Positions 11,463 to 23,592 of a DNA stretch of 64,000 nucleotides are shown here, in pieces (positions within the stretch are counted from its first letter, which is position 1; the number at the start of each line of letters is the position of its first letter). Below the pieces are notes generated by a model that worked only from the letters and a program-made list of their open reading frames with translations, searched no databases and was not told the origin of the DNA. The stretch comes from Oncomelania hupensis (taxonomy: Eukaryota; Mollusca; Gastropoda; Littorinimorpha; Pomatiopsidae). Made by a program: the position numbers and the translations under genes. The stretch covers positions 4,099,959-4,163,958 of the forward strand of contig CM072523.1 in NCBI GenBank assembly GCA_036898135.1, read 5' to 3'.

Positions 11463-11524
11463 TCAAATGTAGCGGCAAACGTTTAAGTGGAAGATTAACC
11501 CGGGGTAGTAGTAGTAGTGACGGA
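11411..11524. repeat. (TAG)n microsatellite with a flanking duplication
   Basis: A TAG run at about 11411-11462 and a shorter one at 11505-11518. Each is followed by a related sequence (ATGTAGCGGCAAACG and ATGTAGCAGTGCTCAAACG), indicating a local tandem duplication that includes the triplet run. Confidence 0.8.
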
Positions 11525-11955
11525 TGTAGCAGTGCTCAAACGGTTAAGAGGAAGTTTAACCCAGGCATAGAAAGTGTGCTAAGAGAAAAGGCTCAAGCCC
11601 TGCGTTATTTAGGGCAATCTAATTTAAGTAACAGGAATTCACTAAATTATTATTTAAGTTAAGGCTACCGAGATTTTTGACTCGCATGCGTGCACACTCT
11701 CTGCCCCCTACACACTCACACCACCACTTCACTTGACACCTCCTCCTTCTCCCCCCTCATCCTCCCCGAAAAACCCTAAATACATTTTAAAAAATCTGAA
11801 TTTTTGCAAATCTGTGCAAAATGCATCCTAAATAGTTTTAAAATTATATTTATTTTAAACACACGTCTGTCTGTTCGTCCTGCGTCATTCTATGAAAAGC
11901 TTTGAAGTGCAAAGTACTTGGAACCTATTTCATCTACCATAACCAAAATGGTATG

Positions 11956-12175
<220 letters not shown>

Positions 12176-12180
12176 AATGC

Positions 12181-12222
12181 CCCTCGCTGGACCTAAAGCA
12201 ATAACCATGTAATGTAATGTAA
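12181..12222 (+). repeat. 3' end fragment of the GGACCTAAAGCAATAA retroposon family
   Basis: CTCGCTGGACCTAAAGCAAT followed by AACC and a (TGTAA)n tail matches the 3' terminus of the longer copies at 41851-42446 and 47267-47883. Confidence 0.7.
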
Positions 12223-12402
12223 TCCACGTCCTCGAAAATGATCAATTAATGAATGACTTCACTTCAATGCCAAGGTCACAAGGTCAACAATTACTATTAA
12301 AAAAATGACAGTTTTTCAGAAAAATTTAACTTTTTCGCTTAACTATTCATATTGAACAAATGATTGTTTGAGTCATGATAGATATCAATGAGTGCTACAC
12401 GG

Positions 12403-12667
12403 CAATAGTCGCCGATTCAGCCTCGATGCTTAAATTTTGTGTAAGTCAACGCAACCCTTTCACTCAATAACAAGGCAGGAGTCGTCATTATAAAGCTTCC
12501 CAACTTTATTCAGCAAACATCATCAACAACTGCATACAACATTTTTTTCCAAGAGCGCCTCTCCGGCAAGCAGATAGCGCGCTACTTCATAGTCAGCCAT
12601 CGACAAACAAGAAAAAATCAGAACGTTCCAGAATGACCCAATCAACCAATCAAAATAAGCTTCGTCA
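12403..12667 (-). repeat. LTR-like repeat, right member of an inverted pair
   Basis: Reverse-complement partner of 11027-11293, sharing TTTGCTGAATAAA, ACGACTCCTGCCTTGTT and the terminal GCATCGAGGCTGAATCG. The two copies face each other, separated by microsatellites. Confidence 0.6.
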
Positions 12668-13566
12668 TCGGAGATATACGCTGTCTTACCTTGCTACAAG
12701 AACACAATAAATATTTGAAATCATAGTGTGCCTCTCATTCGTAACAATGAGATGCACATACTATGCCAATTTGGTCAACTTTTCTTCAAGGTCAAGGTCA
12801 TTGGAGCTGTCCAAAGTAGTTTGATATTGGTACTTTAAAGTGACCTATACCTTAGGAATTTGAAAAACAAAATTCTGTATATGGTAACATAGGGGAAAAT
12901 GGAGTCGGTAGGTCAGCTTCATCTTTTTATTTATTTCATTTTTTGTAAGCCTTTTCCACCTTGGGTGCGATTTTTTTGGGCTTTCTTCAATTGTTTTTCG
13001 GATGATCCCCAAGAAAGTTTAGGGTCGGGCCAAAAAATTAGAGTCGTTCAGGATAGCGTAAACATACATTTTTTAAAGCCTTAAACTATGGGAGATAAAA
13101 AGTCTAAACGTGTAGATAGAGATCATTGCTTGATTATGTTCCTTTTTTGCATTGATCTTGAAGTCGAAGGTCATTTTAGGCCTTACAAAAATATGTTAAA
13201 ACTTGTCAGCGTACAGCTCTATATTTGACCCATAGTATGCATCTACATTAGGTATTTTGATCATACAGGAGCTTCAGGGTTCATGTAAAAGTTAAGGTTA
13301 TTCTAGGTCAAAGTCATCAAAGTTCAAGGTCATCTTAAGGTCACTGGTTTTTGGCATAAAATAACGTTTGCTAAAGTTTATTTAATCAAACATGAGTTCA
13401 TTTGGATCCGGAGGTCAAGGTCATCTCAAGATCAAGATCATCGCAAGATTAAAGTCAGCATGTTCTCTTTTCTTTTCCTGTCTGAAACTGAGAAAGAATC
13501 AACCTGGAGAAGACTGACGTGAACCTTTACAACGGATGGGAAAGACGTCCCTCTGTCGTGTTGGTA
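12668..13566. other. non-coding region with repeated AAGGTCA sites
   Basis: No coding region is recognised. TCAAGGTCA and close variants recur near 12785, 13162, 13320, 13335 and 13412. The spacing and context suggest a decayed dispersed repeat. Confidence 0.5.
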
Positions 13567-14637
13567 TGACGGCCTACTAGCGCCAAAACCGAGAGTTATC
13601 AGTATTATAGTAGTAATTGAAATAAACACGTGTTCTGTGTAATTTACAGAGATGACAGTAATCCACATTGTTAATGAATAATTATCAGTATATGTATATG
13701 TGCCACGCCTTCCTAGTGCCAAAACCTGATAATTACAAATATCGTGAGATATTTACAAATATTATGGGATAATTACAATTCTCAAGGGATTATTACAATT
13801 ATCATTGACCATTACATATACTTTCGTGTTATCATGTTTAATTTTCAGTTTTGGCTCTAGCAATTCGTCTAGAAATGCGCCAAAAGCGAAAATGTTAATT
13901 TTTACTTGATAATTACAATTTATTTTAACGTGTTAATTGTAAGTAGGTAATTGATAAGTAATTATCCCACGATATTTGGGTGTCGGATAGCGCAGTGGTT
14001 GGAGCACTCGCTACTGTGTCACAAGTTAAGCACCGTCCAGTGCGGTTAGCACTTGGATGGGTGACCGCGAAACGTGAAGCGACAATTAACAACGCCCCCA
14101 GTTGACTCAACTGTGACTGAGTACCTACTCTCTTAAGGGTGGGGAATGTAAAGCAGCGAGGGAGAGAGATGGGCATCACCCTCATTACGCTGGCCTAAGA
14201 TAAGTGTGATCTCCAACATCACGCTCCCCTATGGCCACAAGGCTATGGGACTTTTATTTTACCTTTATTATTTGTAATTATCAGGTTTTGGCGCTAGTAG
14301 GCAGTCATGTTTGTGAATTACACAGAACACGTGTTCATTATTATTATCACTGATACCAATAAATGCAAGTTTTGGCGCTAGTAAGCCGCCTTAGTCAGAA
14401 TTAAGCATGATCGCGTAAAAATTGAAATTATCGAGTGAAAATTATAATTATTATTTGAAAATTATAATTTTTGGTTTTGACGCATTTCCAGGCGGATTGC
14501 TAGAGCCAAAACTGAAAATTAAACATGATCATGCGATAATATTTGTAATGTTTTTTAATGATAATTGTAATTATCCATTGATAACTGTAATTATCATATA
14601 TTTGTAATTATGAGGTTTTGGCGCTAGCAGGCCGTCA
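13567..14637. mobile_element. foldback/MITE-like element with TA target duplication
   Basis: The ends are inverted repeats: TGACGGCCTACTAGCGCCAA at 13567 against the complement of TTGGCGCTAGCAGGCCGTCA ending at 14637. A TA dinucleotide flanks each end (13565-13566 and 14638-14639). Internally, further inverted pairs repeat GCGCCAAAACC...TGATAATTAC and ACACGTGTTCTGTGTAATT, so the whole element can fold into nested hairpins. No transposase frame is present. A SINE-like unit interrupts the middle. Confidence 0.7.
13979..14272 (+). mobile_element. SINE with tRNA-like and 5S rRNA-like head
   Basis: ATAGCGCAGTGGTTGGAGC at 13987-14005 resembles a Pol III A box. It is followed by AAGTTAAGCACCGTCC and GGTTAGCACTTGGATGGG then TGACCGC at about 14023-14068. 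The second block matches the internal control region of 5S rRNA (AAGCTAAGCA, and TTAGTACTTGGATGGGAGACC). The remainder (CTACTCTCTTAAGGG, GGCATCACCCTCATTACGC, CTATGGGACTTTTATTTTAC) is a body with a T-rich end. It is nested inside the foldback element. Confidence 0.7.
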
Positions 14638-14931
14638 TACTAAGGACATCGCTCCGTCCGAGGACAAATACGTAACTCATGCGTGTTGGGAATTTTGTTG
14701 GACTTTGCTGGACTTTGCGCCTGAGTTGTATATACAAAAGCAGAGTAAAGCGCTTTCTCCTTTTTTTTTTCTGGGGATTTATTGGAAAGGAGACTACGTT
14801 TTTTGGGTTTTGTGTCGACTGTGAACTTTATGGTAAAAGAGAACTTGAACTTTCTGGTGGAAGGTTTCAGCAAGACCCTTGCAAATACTTTAAACTTTAG
14901 AAGAGCGTGGAGTGGAGCGGAGTTGCTGATT
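14638..14931. other. unassigned spacer
   Basis: No gene is recognised between the foldback element and the LINE 3' end. Confidence 0.4.
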
Positions 14932-17085
14932 TCCTATCCTATCCTGTCCCGTAACTTGGAGGTGGTAGGGGCAGCACAGATGATCGTTTAACCAGCATAC
15001 TCCATCTTTCTCTGTCCTCAGCAACCCTGATGGCTTCGCCCAGTGTCAAACCAGTCCATTCTCGAATGTTGTCCTCCCACCTCTTTTTCGGTCTCCCTCT
15101 TCTTCTACCTCCTTGCACTGTGCCTTGCAGAATGGTCTTTGCAAGGCCTGATGATCTGGAGACGTGGCCATACCATCAGAGTTTCCGTTTCTTCACTACT
15201 GTGAGCATGTCATCGTGTTGTCCAATAGCTTGTGTGATGGTCTGTCGGACTTTGTCGTTGGTGATGTGTTGGGTATAGGAAATGCCCAGAAGTTTTCTGT
15301 AGCACCTCATCTCCATGCTTTGTATTCTCAATTCGTTGTAGATCTGCATGCTGTGAGGGTCCATGCTTCGCAAGCATAAGGAAGATGGAGATGACAAGGG
15401 AGGGCAGCAGTCTTACTTTGGAATGTAGACTGATGGTACTGTCTTTCCAAATGGGCTTTAACCTTGTCAGGGCAGCAGTTATTTGTGCGATCCTGGAGAG
15501 GACTTCCTGTCGGGACCCATTGTCTGATACAATGGCTCCTAAATATTTGAAGCTATGCACTGTGTTGAGGGATTGGCCTTGGACTTTGATGTCCGTGTTG
15601 ATGCCATTGGTATTGTTGGTCATCATTTTGGTCTTCTCTGCACTTATTTCCATTCCATAAGCTCTGGAGGCGGTGTCAAGCCTCTGTACCAGCTGTTCAA
15701 ATCTTTGTTCCTCTCCTGCCAACCCATCACTGTCATCCGCAAAACAAAGATTGGAGATTGCTCTACCCCATATGCTCTCTGTGCCTTCGTGATCTGCAAG
15801 GGCATCTGACATGATGCGCTCTAGGAAGATGTTGAAGAGTGTTGGAGAGAGTAGGCATCCTTGACGCACACCGATTGTTGTTCTGAACCAGTTACCGATG
15901 GCGCTGTTATGGAGGACTGCACTGGTAGCTTTGTCATACAGGCGTTTTGATGACTTCAATAATTTTAGGGCTAATGTTGTACACTTTCATTGTTGCCCAT
16001 AGAGCTGCATGCCAGACTCGGTCAAACGCCTTCTTGAAGTCTATGAACACATGATATAGATGCTGTTGGTGCTGTAGGTATTTCTCACAGATTATTCTGA
16101 GGTTGAAAATCTGTTCAGTGGTACTTCGTCCTGCCCTGAATCCTGCTTGTTCTTCATCTATGATTCGTTCAGTTTGGGGTTTTAACCTGTTGAGTATTAT
16201 TTTCAGGAGGACTTGCTGGGATGGCTGATGAGGCTGATGGTCCGGTAATTTTCACACTCTTGAAGGTTACCTTTTTTGGGAAGAGTGATGACAAGCGACT
16301 GGGTCCATGGTGTAGGCCACTCCCCACTATGCCAGATCTTGTTACAGATAATGGTGATGGCATCAATCATCGCTTCTCCTCCTGCTTGAAGCAGTTCCGC
16401 GGGTATGTTGTCCACCCCCGCTGACTTCCCATTCTTCAGCGATTGCACTGCTGCCTCAACTTCTTCCCGGAGAATTGGGAGGATTTCTTCTTCTTCTCTG
16501 TTCTCGAGACATGCTAGAACTGATGGGTCTCCATTTGGTGTATGGTTGTAAAGGTCAGAGCAGTACTCTGTCCATCTGTCACTTCTTGTTCTTCTGTAAG
16601 GCATATGCCAGACTTGCTTTGGATCGTGGAGACTGTGGGCTGATTAACACTTGTCAGTTGCTTCACAGTCTGGTAGGCCTTCTTGCTGTTGTTCTTGTTC
16701 AGACTGTTCTCTATTTCATGGCATTGATCTTCTATCCAGTTCTCCTTTGCAGTGCGCATGCCTTTTCGGATGTCATTGTTGATTTTTCGGTAAACATCAG
16801 CTTCCTGAGAGGTGTTCTTTTTTTTTTTTTTTTAAAATCTCTCTTCGTTTATCACACAGATCCAAAAGTTCAGGTGTGATCCACGGCTTCTTCCTTGGTA
16901 GGTACTTGCCAAGGATCTCAGTGGCGGTATCTGTCGCAGCTGAGTTGAAGGTGGTGGTCATGGTGTTGACATCTACTTCACCGGACCCCAAAATGAGCAG
17001 TGGTGAAAATTTCCCTCCAATTGTGGCCTGAAATAATTCTGCCACCTCCGGGTCTTGCAGTTTGTCCAGGTCGAACTTCAGTCTA
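14932..17085 (-). pseudogene. RTE-like LINE, 5'-truncated and frameshifted
   Basis: Minus-strand fragments line up as the C-terminal part of a LINE polyprotein. They are a linker near 16800-17080 (ending PWITPELLDLCDKRREIL); RT segments at 16203-16604 (GKSAGVDNIPAELLQ, ENYRTISLISHPSK); the RT palm at 15400-15959 (GVRQGCLLSPTLFN, CFADDSDG in place of the usual FADDIDG, SFKYLGAIVSDNGS); and a C-terminal region to 14935 (MEMRCYRKLLGISY, WTGL). The frame is broken near 16820 by a poly-T tract and also near 16600, 16200 and 15390. No endonuclease domain is present. The 3' end is a short tandem tail (complement of CCTATCCTATCCTGTCC), as usual for RTE-type elements. It is a dead copy. Confidence 0.85.
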
Positions 17086-17670
<585 letters not shown>

Positions 17671-17734
17671 TGACTGATTTGTCTGCTTCTGTAGTATCAA
17701 TTGCGTTTGAGTGCTTGCTAGCATCTGTACAATC

Positions 17735-18430
17735 ATAATTTTGTATGATGGCCGTTTATTAGTTGGCTTATGTTTTCTTGCTCCACCTTGCTGATCAGTT
17801 TATGTAAGTATTTGGTAAATAGTGTCTGCTTACTGAACTACAATAATTATTCATGCATGGCTTTTGTTGTTGTTGTTGTTATTGCTGGTGCTGTATTGAT
17901 GCTTGAGCTTTGCAGCTGATGTATGTATGCCTGACTGATTGACTAATTCATTTATACATAAACTATTATAATGTGTCTTAGAACTGATTGGTGATTTATT
18001 GATGATTTGTAAATTTTCTATGCATGATTGTTTGCTGGCATCTGTGTATGATTAGTTTGTTAATTTGCATATTGATGTTTTCTTGTTCTGCCTTGTTGGT
18101 CTTTTTATGTAAGTATTCGGTAAATATTGTTTGCCTTCTGGACTTTGATGTTATTATCCCTGCATGACGCTGTACTTCCTGCTTTATTGATACCTGAGCT
18201 TTGAAGTTTATGTATGTAGGCTTGACTGATTAGATACTTTATGATTCTATTTATTTGTTGATTTGCCCATGTTGTTTTCTGGTTCCGCCTTGATGACATT
18301 GTTATGAAAGTATTGTGTAAATATATCGTTTGCTTACTGGACTCCAAGTACTTATTCATTAATGGCGCTGTATTTTCTGCTTTTCTATGCTTGTTGACAT
18401 ATCAAACTTATATATGCATGCTTGACTACA
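17735..18430. repeat. three diverged tandem copies of a roughly 230-bp unit
   Basis: Each copy shows the same series: TTATGTAAGTATTNGGTAAAT, then TGCTTACTGGACT or similar, then a CATGGCGCTGTATT-like stretch, then ATGTATGCNTGACTGATT. The starts fall near 17735, 18045 and 18250. The copies are strongly diverged and no coding is seen. Confidence 0.6.
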
Positions 18431-18596
18431 TATGTACTAATATTAGAAGTTGTTTTTGCTTCTTGCTGTCTTTTTATTTTTAAATGGAGGTTCTCTTAAT
18501 CTTTATGTTGCCTAAGGTAGCACATGTTTGAACTTAACCATCTCAACACCAATGATTAGAGTATATTGATATATTTGTGTCTTGTAAGCCCGGTTG

Positions 18597-18601
18597 ACGC
18601 T
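18597..18601. repeat. 5-bp target duplication of element 2 (left)
   Basis: ACGCT immediately precedes the 5' LTR; the same five bases follow the 3' LTR at 25350-25354. Confidence 0.9.
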
Positions 18602-20335
18602 TGTCACAGGGCAGCCTGTGATGAAACCGGGTAGAAAGTGTGGGTGGAGAGTTAATGAGTTGGGGTAGTAACTGCGCGCTGTCGTATGTTAGGTTGTGCG
18701 TGGGAAGCGTGATTTTGAACAGCATAGTTCGGCCAGCCAGTTTTGGAATGTGTTCACTGTAGTCAGAACACGTTTTGCAGAGTAACGGGGAAGACCTGTG
18801 GTCTTGTGTCTCTGGGTATTTTGTTCTGGAAGTAAGGTTGGGACAGTTGTTAACGTAAATGATAACTGGTTCTAAAAGAAAACCTAGTGGGAAATGTTAC
18901 AGTTGAGGTAACAAGCTCAAGGAAGTGTAGAGCAAATAACTAAGTTTGTGTGTTGTGGTAAGTTAGTGTAGAGGTGGTCCACTAACAGGAATTACTACGC
19001 ACTGGATACCTTACTTGGAGTACTGTGTAGGCGAGCAGTGGAAAGGGCTAGCTACAGGTACTATTACATTCGAGCCGTGTGGGTAAGTGTGATGGTGATA
19101 TTCCTTTACTGTGCTTTTGACCGATGGCCGGCTGTTGGGGTGTTGAACGATAGCTGTGCGTGAGGCTGGGGGAAGGATGGTTGCACTGGGGAGAGGCAGA
19201 CGGAAGGAAGAGTGCGACTGAAGGAGGGAGAAGGGGGTGAAGCGTGATGAAGGTAGGATGGAAGTGGTTGCTGTTGTTGAGGTTGCGGTTGCTCAAGATG
19301 GATAATGTGTTGATGATTACATGTATTCATTTGCAGCATTGTTCATTTCATGCATTCATAATGTCATTTAGTTTTTGAATTATGTGTTTGATTACAAGAG
19401 ACAGTAATAGTAGTCAAGTGAAGTGAAATGGAAAGCAGTGGCGCTTCCTCAAGATACAGGAATTAGTTAGTGTAGTAGGGGGGAAGAGTGTGAGGAGGGA
19501 GGGGGACAGAATCGGGTGGACATGACATTAACAATAGGACAAGCATGTTGCAGGTTCGAAAGTTCGTTGTTCGAGGGTCTTCGAAGTTCGTCGAACTCAT
19601 CAGCTCGACACGGAGTAACGTTGGCCAGCGTCGCGCGACAACGACGACGACATTTGGTCGTGTGGACCCAGCATCATCATCACCACCCGTTCGTCCTCGT
19701 CCGTGTTGGTGTGTACACCTTTTCCGCGGTGGTTGTGACGTCTGTGTTTGGAACCCGGCCTCGACGTCACAGAGTTAGCCGACTGGAGGAGTTAGGCTGG
19801 GAGGCGTCGACGGTGGCAGGGCTGCCGCAACTACAGCGTCATCATCATCATCATCATCGTCAGCGTTGGGAGGGAGTGGCGACACCACTACGCCTGGATT
19901 CCATAGCGACAGTCCGGTGACAGTCACGAGGAGGGGCAGCTACTTTTCGGAGACATCAACGGGGACGCCCTACTATCAGGTCGGCTTATTCTTTGTTGTC
20001 CCCCTCTTGATACTCGACCCCCCCTGTGTTCGGACATTTGCAGTGCACAGTCGTTACTTAGACGTGGTTGATTAGCAACCCTCGATCATCAGACATTCCA
20101 TTTCATTGTTCATCGACCCATTGATTGTTCCATCACCATTTTTCTCGTTTCATGTGTAAATGTTGTATGTGTATGAGTGTGTGGTATGAATGAATAAATA
20201 GCTTGAAAGTTGTATATATAATCGTTGTGTTTTCATCCCTTCACGTCTGCGGGAAATCGCCATTCTGTCTGGGTTGTCTGCGTGTGGAAGGTGTTTGTTT
20301 GTGGCGTTTGCCCGGAGAGAGTCGTGGCGGTGACA
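18602..20335 (+). repeat. 5' LTR of element 2
   Basis: Begins TGTCACAGGGCAGCC and ends GTCGTGGCGGTGACA, so the ends form the short inverted repeat TGTCAC/GTGACA. An AATAAA at 20193-20198 is a candidate polyadenylation signal. Open frames inside the LTR (for example a His/Arg-rich one at 19516-19920) occur in both LTR copies and are not supported as genes. Confidence 0.95.
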
Positions 20336-20337
20336 TA

Positions 20338-20356
20338 TGGTGGAGATGCCGGGGAT
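20338..20356 (+). promoter_or_regulatory. primer binding site, tRNA-Ala type
   Basis: TGGTGGAGATGCCGGGGAT starts two bases after the 5' LTR. It is complementary to the 3' end of an alanine tRNA (ATCCCCGGCATCTCCACCA). Confidence 0.85.
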
Positions 20357-20718
20357 GTGTGAGTGTGCCCAGACGTGAAGTTGTCTCGTAATTGTCTTGT
20401 GGTGTCCGAGTGTGTGAGGCGTGATTCGGTGAGAGTGTGCACCCCAGCGGGTGGTTGGAGGGAGTCAGGTCGCTGTTTAGCGGAGGCTCACAGCCGGCCT
20501 GGGTTCGACCACACGTGAGGGAAGGGGCCATTGCACTCTCCAACCGGTTCGCTACCTCGCAGGCCAGTTTCCACTGTTTGAGTGGGAGGAGGTGGGCGAT
20601 AGGTAGGGAGATAGCTTAGATAGGTAAGTTAGTATCTAGGGCTAGGCTAGGTTAGGCTAGGGTACGTAGGGTTTTTGACTTGTTGTTGTTGGTTGTTGTT
20701 GCTTTCCTTGTAAGCAGG

Positions 20719-23575
20719 ATGGCATCGATCGAGGAGGCTGAAGGAGTGTCACCGATCGCGGCTCGTACGCGTTCTCGCGTGGGTGTCACGATGGACGAGC
20801 GGGCGCTGACGTCAGCGGTGGATCCAGGAGACACCGATCTACCTTCTACGATCGAGCAGCGGAGATCGCCGGTCAGGTCATCGCGTCGTGGGTCAGCAGA
20901 CGACGAGTCGACGACGATGGAAGCCAGAGACACAGTGAGTGACCCTTTTGTGACGGGATTTGGCGCGACTGGCGGGATGTCAACGGGCGCCGACTTCTAC
21001 GGAGACCAAGATCGCCTGAGCGACGCAACGAGGCCGAAGAGATTCGAGACCAATCCTTACCGTTCGATCTACAAGGTCGAGGCGGCACCGACGCCGAGGA
21101 CAGGACCATTCGCGGACGAGACGCCGATAGAAAGGATCCTGAGGCTCGCCAAGCGCGAAGGACTGAAGGGTCAGGCAGCGTTAGACTACGCGATGGACCA
21201 AGCAGAGAGGGAGAAAGACTCAGACTGGAGAGTGAAGGAGAGGGAGATAGAGCTGCAGGCGAGCCGGGAAGATGCAGACCGACGAGAGAGAGAGAGAGGG
21301 GGAAAGAGAGCACGAACTAGCGATGGCGCAACTTAGGTTGCAAGCAGGCGCCGGGAACCGCAGGAATCAACCCGAGTTCGAGACGGTCAAGCTTAGGTTA
21401 CCGTTCTTCGAGGATAAGGACGACCTAGAAACCTACTTGTGTCAGTTTGAGCGATTCGCCAAGGCTCAAGACTGGAAGAAGGACACGTGGGCTATTCGCT
21501 TGGGGACCTTGCTGAAGGGGAAGGCGAGGGAAGTTTACGTTGGTGAATGAGGACGACTCTGCCGACTACGAGATCCTGAAGGCAGCGTTGTTGGTGCGCT
21601 TCAACCTGACGGCCGAGACGTATCGCAAGAAGTTTCGCCAGCTACGAAGGGAGCCACCAGAGACTTTCAAACAGTATCTGCGGAAGTCAGAGTTGTTCCT
21701 GGAGCGCTGGATGGGACAAGCGAACAAGAAGGCCACGTATGCGGATTTACTTGACCTGGTGCTGATGGAGCAGATGGTCAACGGTTTGACACCAGAACTG
21801 GTCACGTTCGTGCGCGAACGCAACCCAGCAACGGTGGAGGAGGCCGCGACGTTAGCGCAGCAGTACGTCGACGCCAGGGCGGGAACCAACCTACGTTTCC
21901 CACCACGTCAACCCTTTACACCCAGGGACAAGAGCGAGGGTCGCCAGCCAGCGGGACCACGACCCAACTCGCCGGACAAGCGGGAGTGCTACAGCTGTGG
22001 GCAGAAGGGGCACTTGAAGCGAGATTGTCCGAAACGCAGCGAGCGAAGTGGAGGAGCGTTGCGCATCTTGAAGGAGGCAGGCAAGAGGGGAGATCCTCGG
22101 TTCCAGAGCCAAGTGGTAGTGGAAGGTGTTCCGCTGACGGCTGTGAGGGACACGGGGGCCGACTTGATTTGCCTGCGGAAGGGGGAGGTTGCCAACCTCA
22201 AGTATACAGGACGCACGCGGCGCGTAGGATTCGCCATTCGCCAGCGATCCAAGTCACTGCCAACAGCGTGGGTACAGCTGGAGTCGCCATTCTACACCGT
22301 GAGAGTGGAGGTGGTGGTGGTGCCGGACTTAATCTACCCAGTGGTGATCGACAACTGGGCGAGAACGGAACGGCAGCCAGACACAGCACTGCCGGTATTC
22401 GTCGAGGGAACCGCAGAGTGTTGCGCGTTGCAGACTCGAGCGCAAGCAGCCAAAGAGACAGACGCTGCGGAACCATTGGTGGCCGGACCGAGTAAGAACA
22501 TCGTCGCCACGCCAGAAGAGATTCGCCAACTGCAGTTGGGAGACGACGAACTTGCAAAGGTACGGCAGCTAGCGGACCGGAAGGCAGGGAAGGAGGAACG
22601 AGGCAAGGGGCAAGTGGCATTTGTCTGGAAGCGGGGCCTGTTGTACCGCGAGTATACAGGACAGGACAAAGTGGATCGCAGTCAGTTGGTGGTACCAACC
22701 AAGCTTCAGTCGGAGGTGCTACGCATGGGACACGACACGCCTATGCCTGAACACCGAGGAGCCAAGCGGACCCTGGATCGAGTGTGGGCCGAGTACTACT
22801 GGCCAGGGATGTGCCGTGACGTGAGGAGGTTTTGTGCTTCATGCGACGCATGCCAGCGAACGACGCCAAAGGGGAGAGCCAGGAGGGTACCGTTTCAGAG
22901 AGCCAGCAAGAACAGGAAGTTGAAGCGTCACACGGAACGTAGAGTAGAACCGGAAACGACTGTGGCCGTGGTGATCGATCAGGCGGAGACAGAGGGGGCG
23001 ACAGAGATCAGCTACCAGGGCACTGTACCGCTGATACCGCTACGAGCGAGCGAAGGGCCAGTGGACGTGCAGATGGACACGGAGCTGTCTGTACTACATG
23101 AGAGAGCACTGCCGCTAACCAACCTGGACGAGTGCGAGGTGATGTCAACCGACGACGACCCCGTTCGTGTACATCAGCATCCGCTACCATTTTCACAGAT
23201 GGAAGTCGCCAAGGGTGAAGTGGAACCGATGCTGGAGTCGGGAGTTACCGAGTCTTGTTCATCGCCGTACAGAGCACCGATCGTGCGGGTAAGGAAGAAG
23301 GAAGAGGTCAACAGGACGGATGACTGCCAGAAAGCCTTGGATGACGTGAAGAGAGCGCTGACAAGTGAGCCAGTGGTAAAGCTACCAGTATTGGGGGAGG
23401 AGTTCATCTTGAGGACGGACGCACCTCAACAGTGCCAGACTCACCCGATGGGCTATGCAGTTGCAGGCCTATGTCTTCACGGTTCGACCGATTCCAGGAA
23501 GAGACAACATAGAGGCGGATTTCCTCAGCAGATCTGACCCTGTGGAAGATTAAGTTTTGAACTCTCCGTAGTTTC
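20719..23575 (+). pseudogene. gag-pol of element 2 with two frameshifts and three internal deletions
   Basis: Gag starts at ATG 20719 (MASIEEAEG). The frame shifts +1 within the GA-rich tract near 21290, and again near 21540. From 21540 to 23537 one frame of about 665 codons carries the end of the capsid, a CCHC knuckle CYSCGQKGHLKRDC, a protease DTG motif (AVRDTGADLICL) and an integrase H2C2 finger (HDTPMPEH... CDAC). It then jumps from VPFQ directly to post-integrase sequence, so the DDE core is missing. After SSPYRAPIVRVRKKEE it jumps to the RNase H entry (EEFILRTDA), so RT is missing. A third deletion removes most of RNase H, and the original terminus (RDNIEADFLSRSD) is read in another frame to a TAA at 23551-23553. 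Gag and protease are in one frame here, with no stop between them. Confidence 0.88.
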
Positions 23576-23578
23576 GTC

Positions 23579-23592
23579 TTGGGAGGGGTGTG
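23579..23592 (+). promoter_or_regulatory. polypurine tract of element 2
   Basis: TTGGGAGGGGTGTG lies immediately 5' of the 3' LTR start TGTCACAGG, the expected place for plus-strand priming. Confidence 0.75.

Noticed and set aside
14020..14070. 5S rRNA gene
   Set aside because: Only the internal promoter blocks match; the full 5S length and ends are absent.
19516..20391. Small open frames in the element 2 LTR as host genes
   Set aside because: They recur in the second LTR at 24508-25435, and have no domain and no start context.
21540..23537. 665-codon frame as a domesticated host gene
   Set aside because: It lies between two nearly identical LTRs with a target duplication; it is the deleted pol of element 2.
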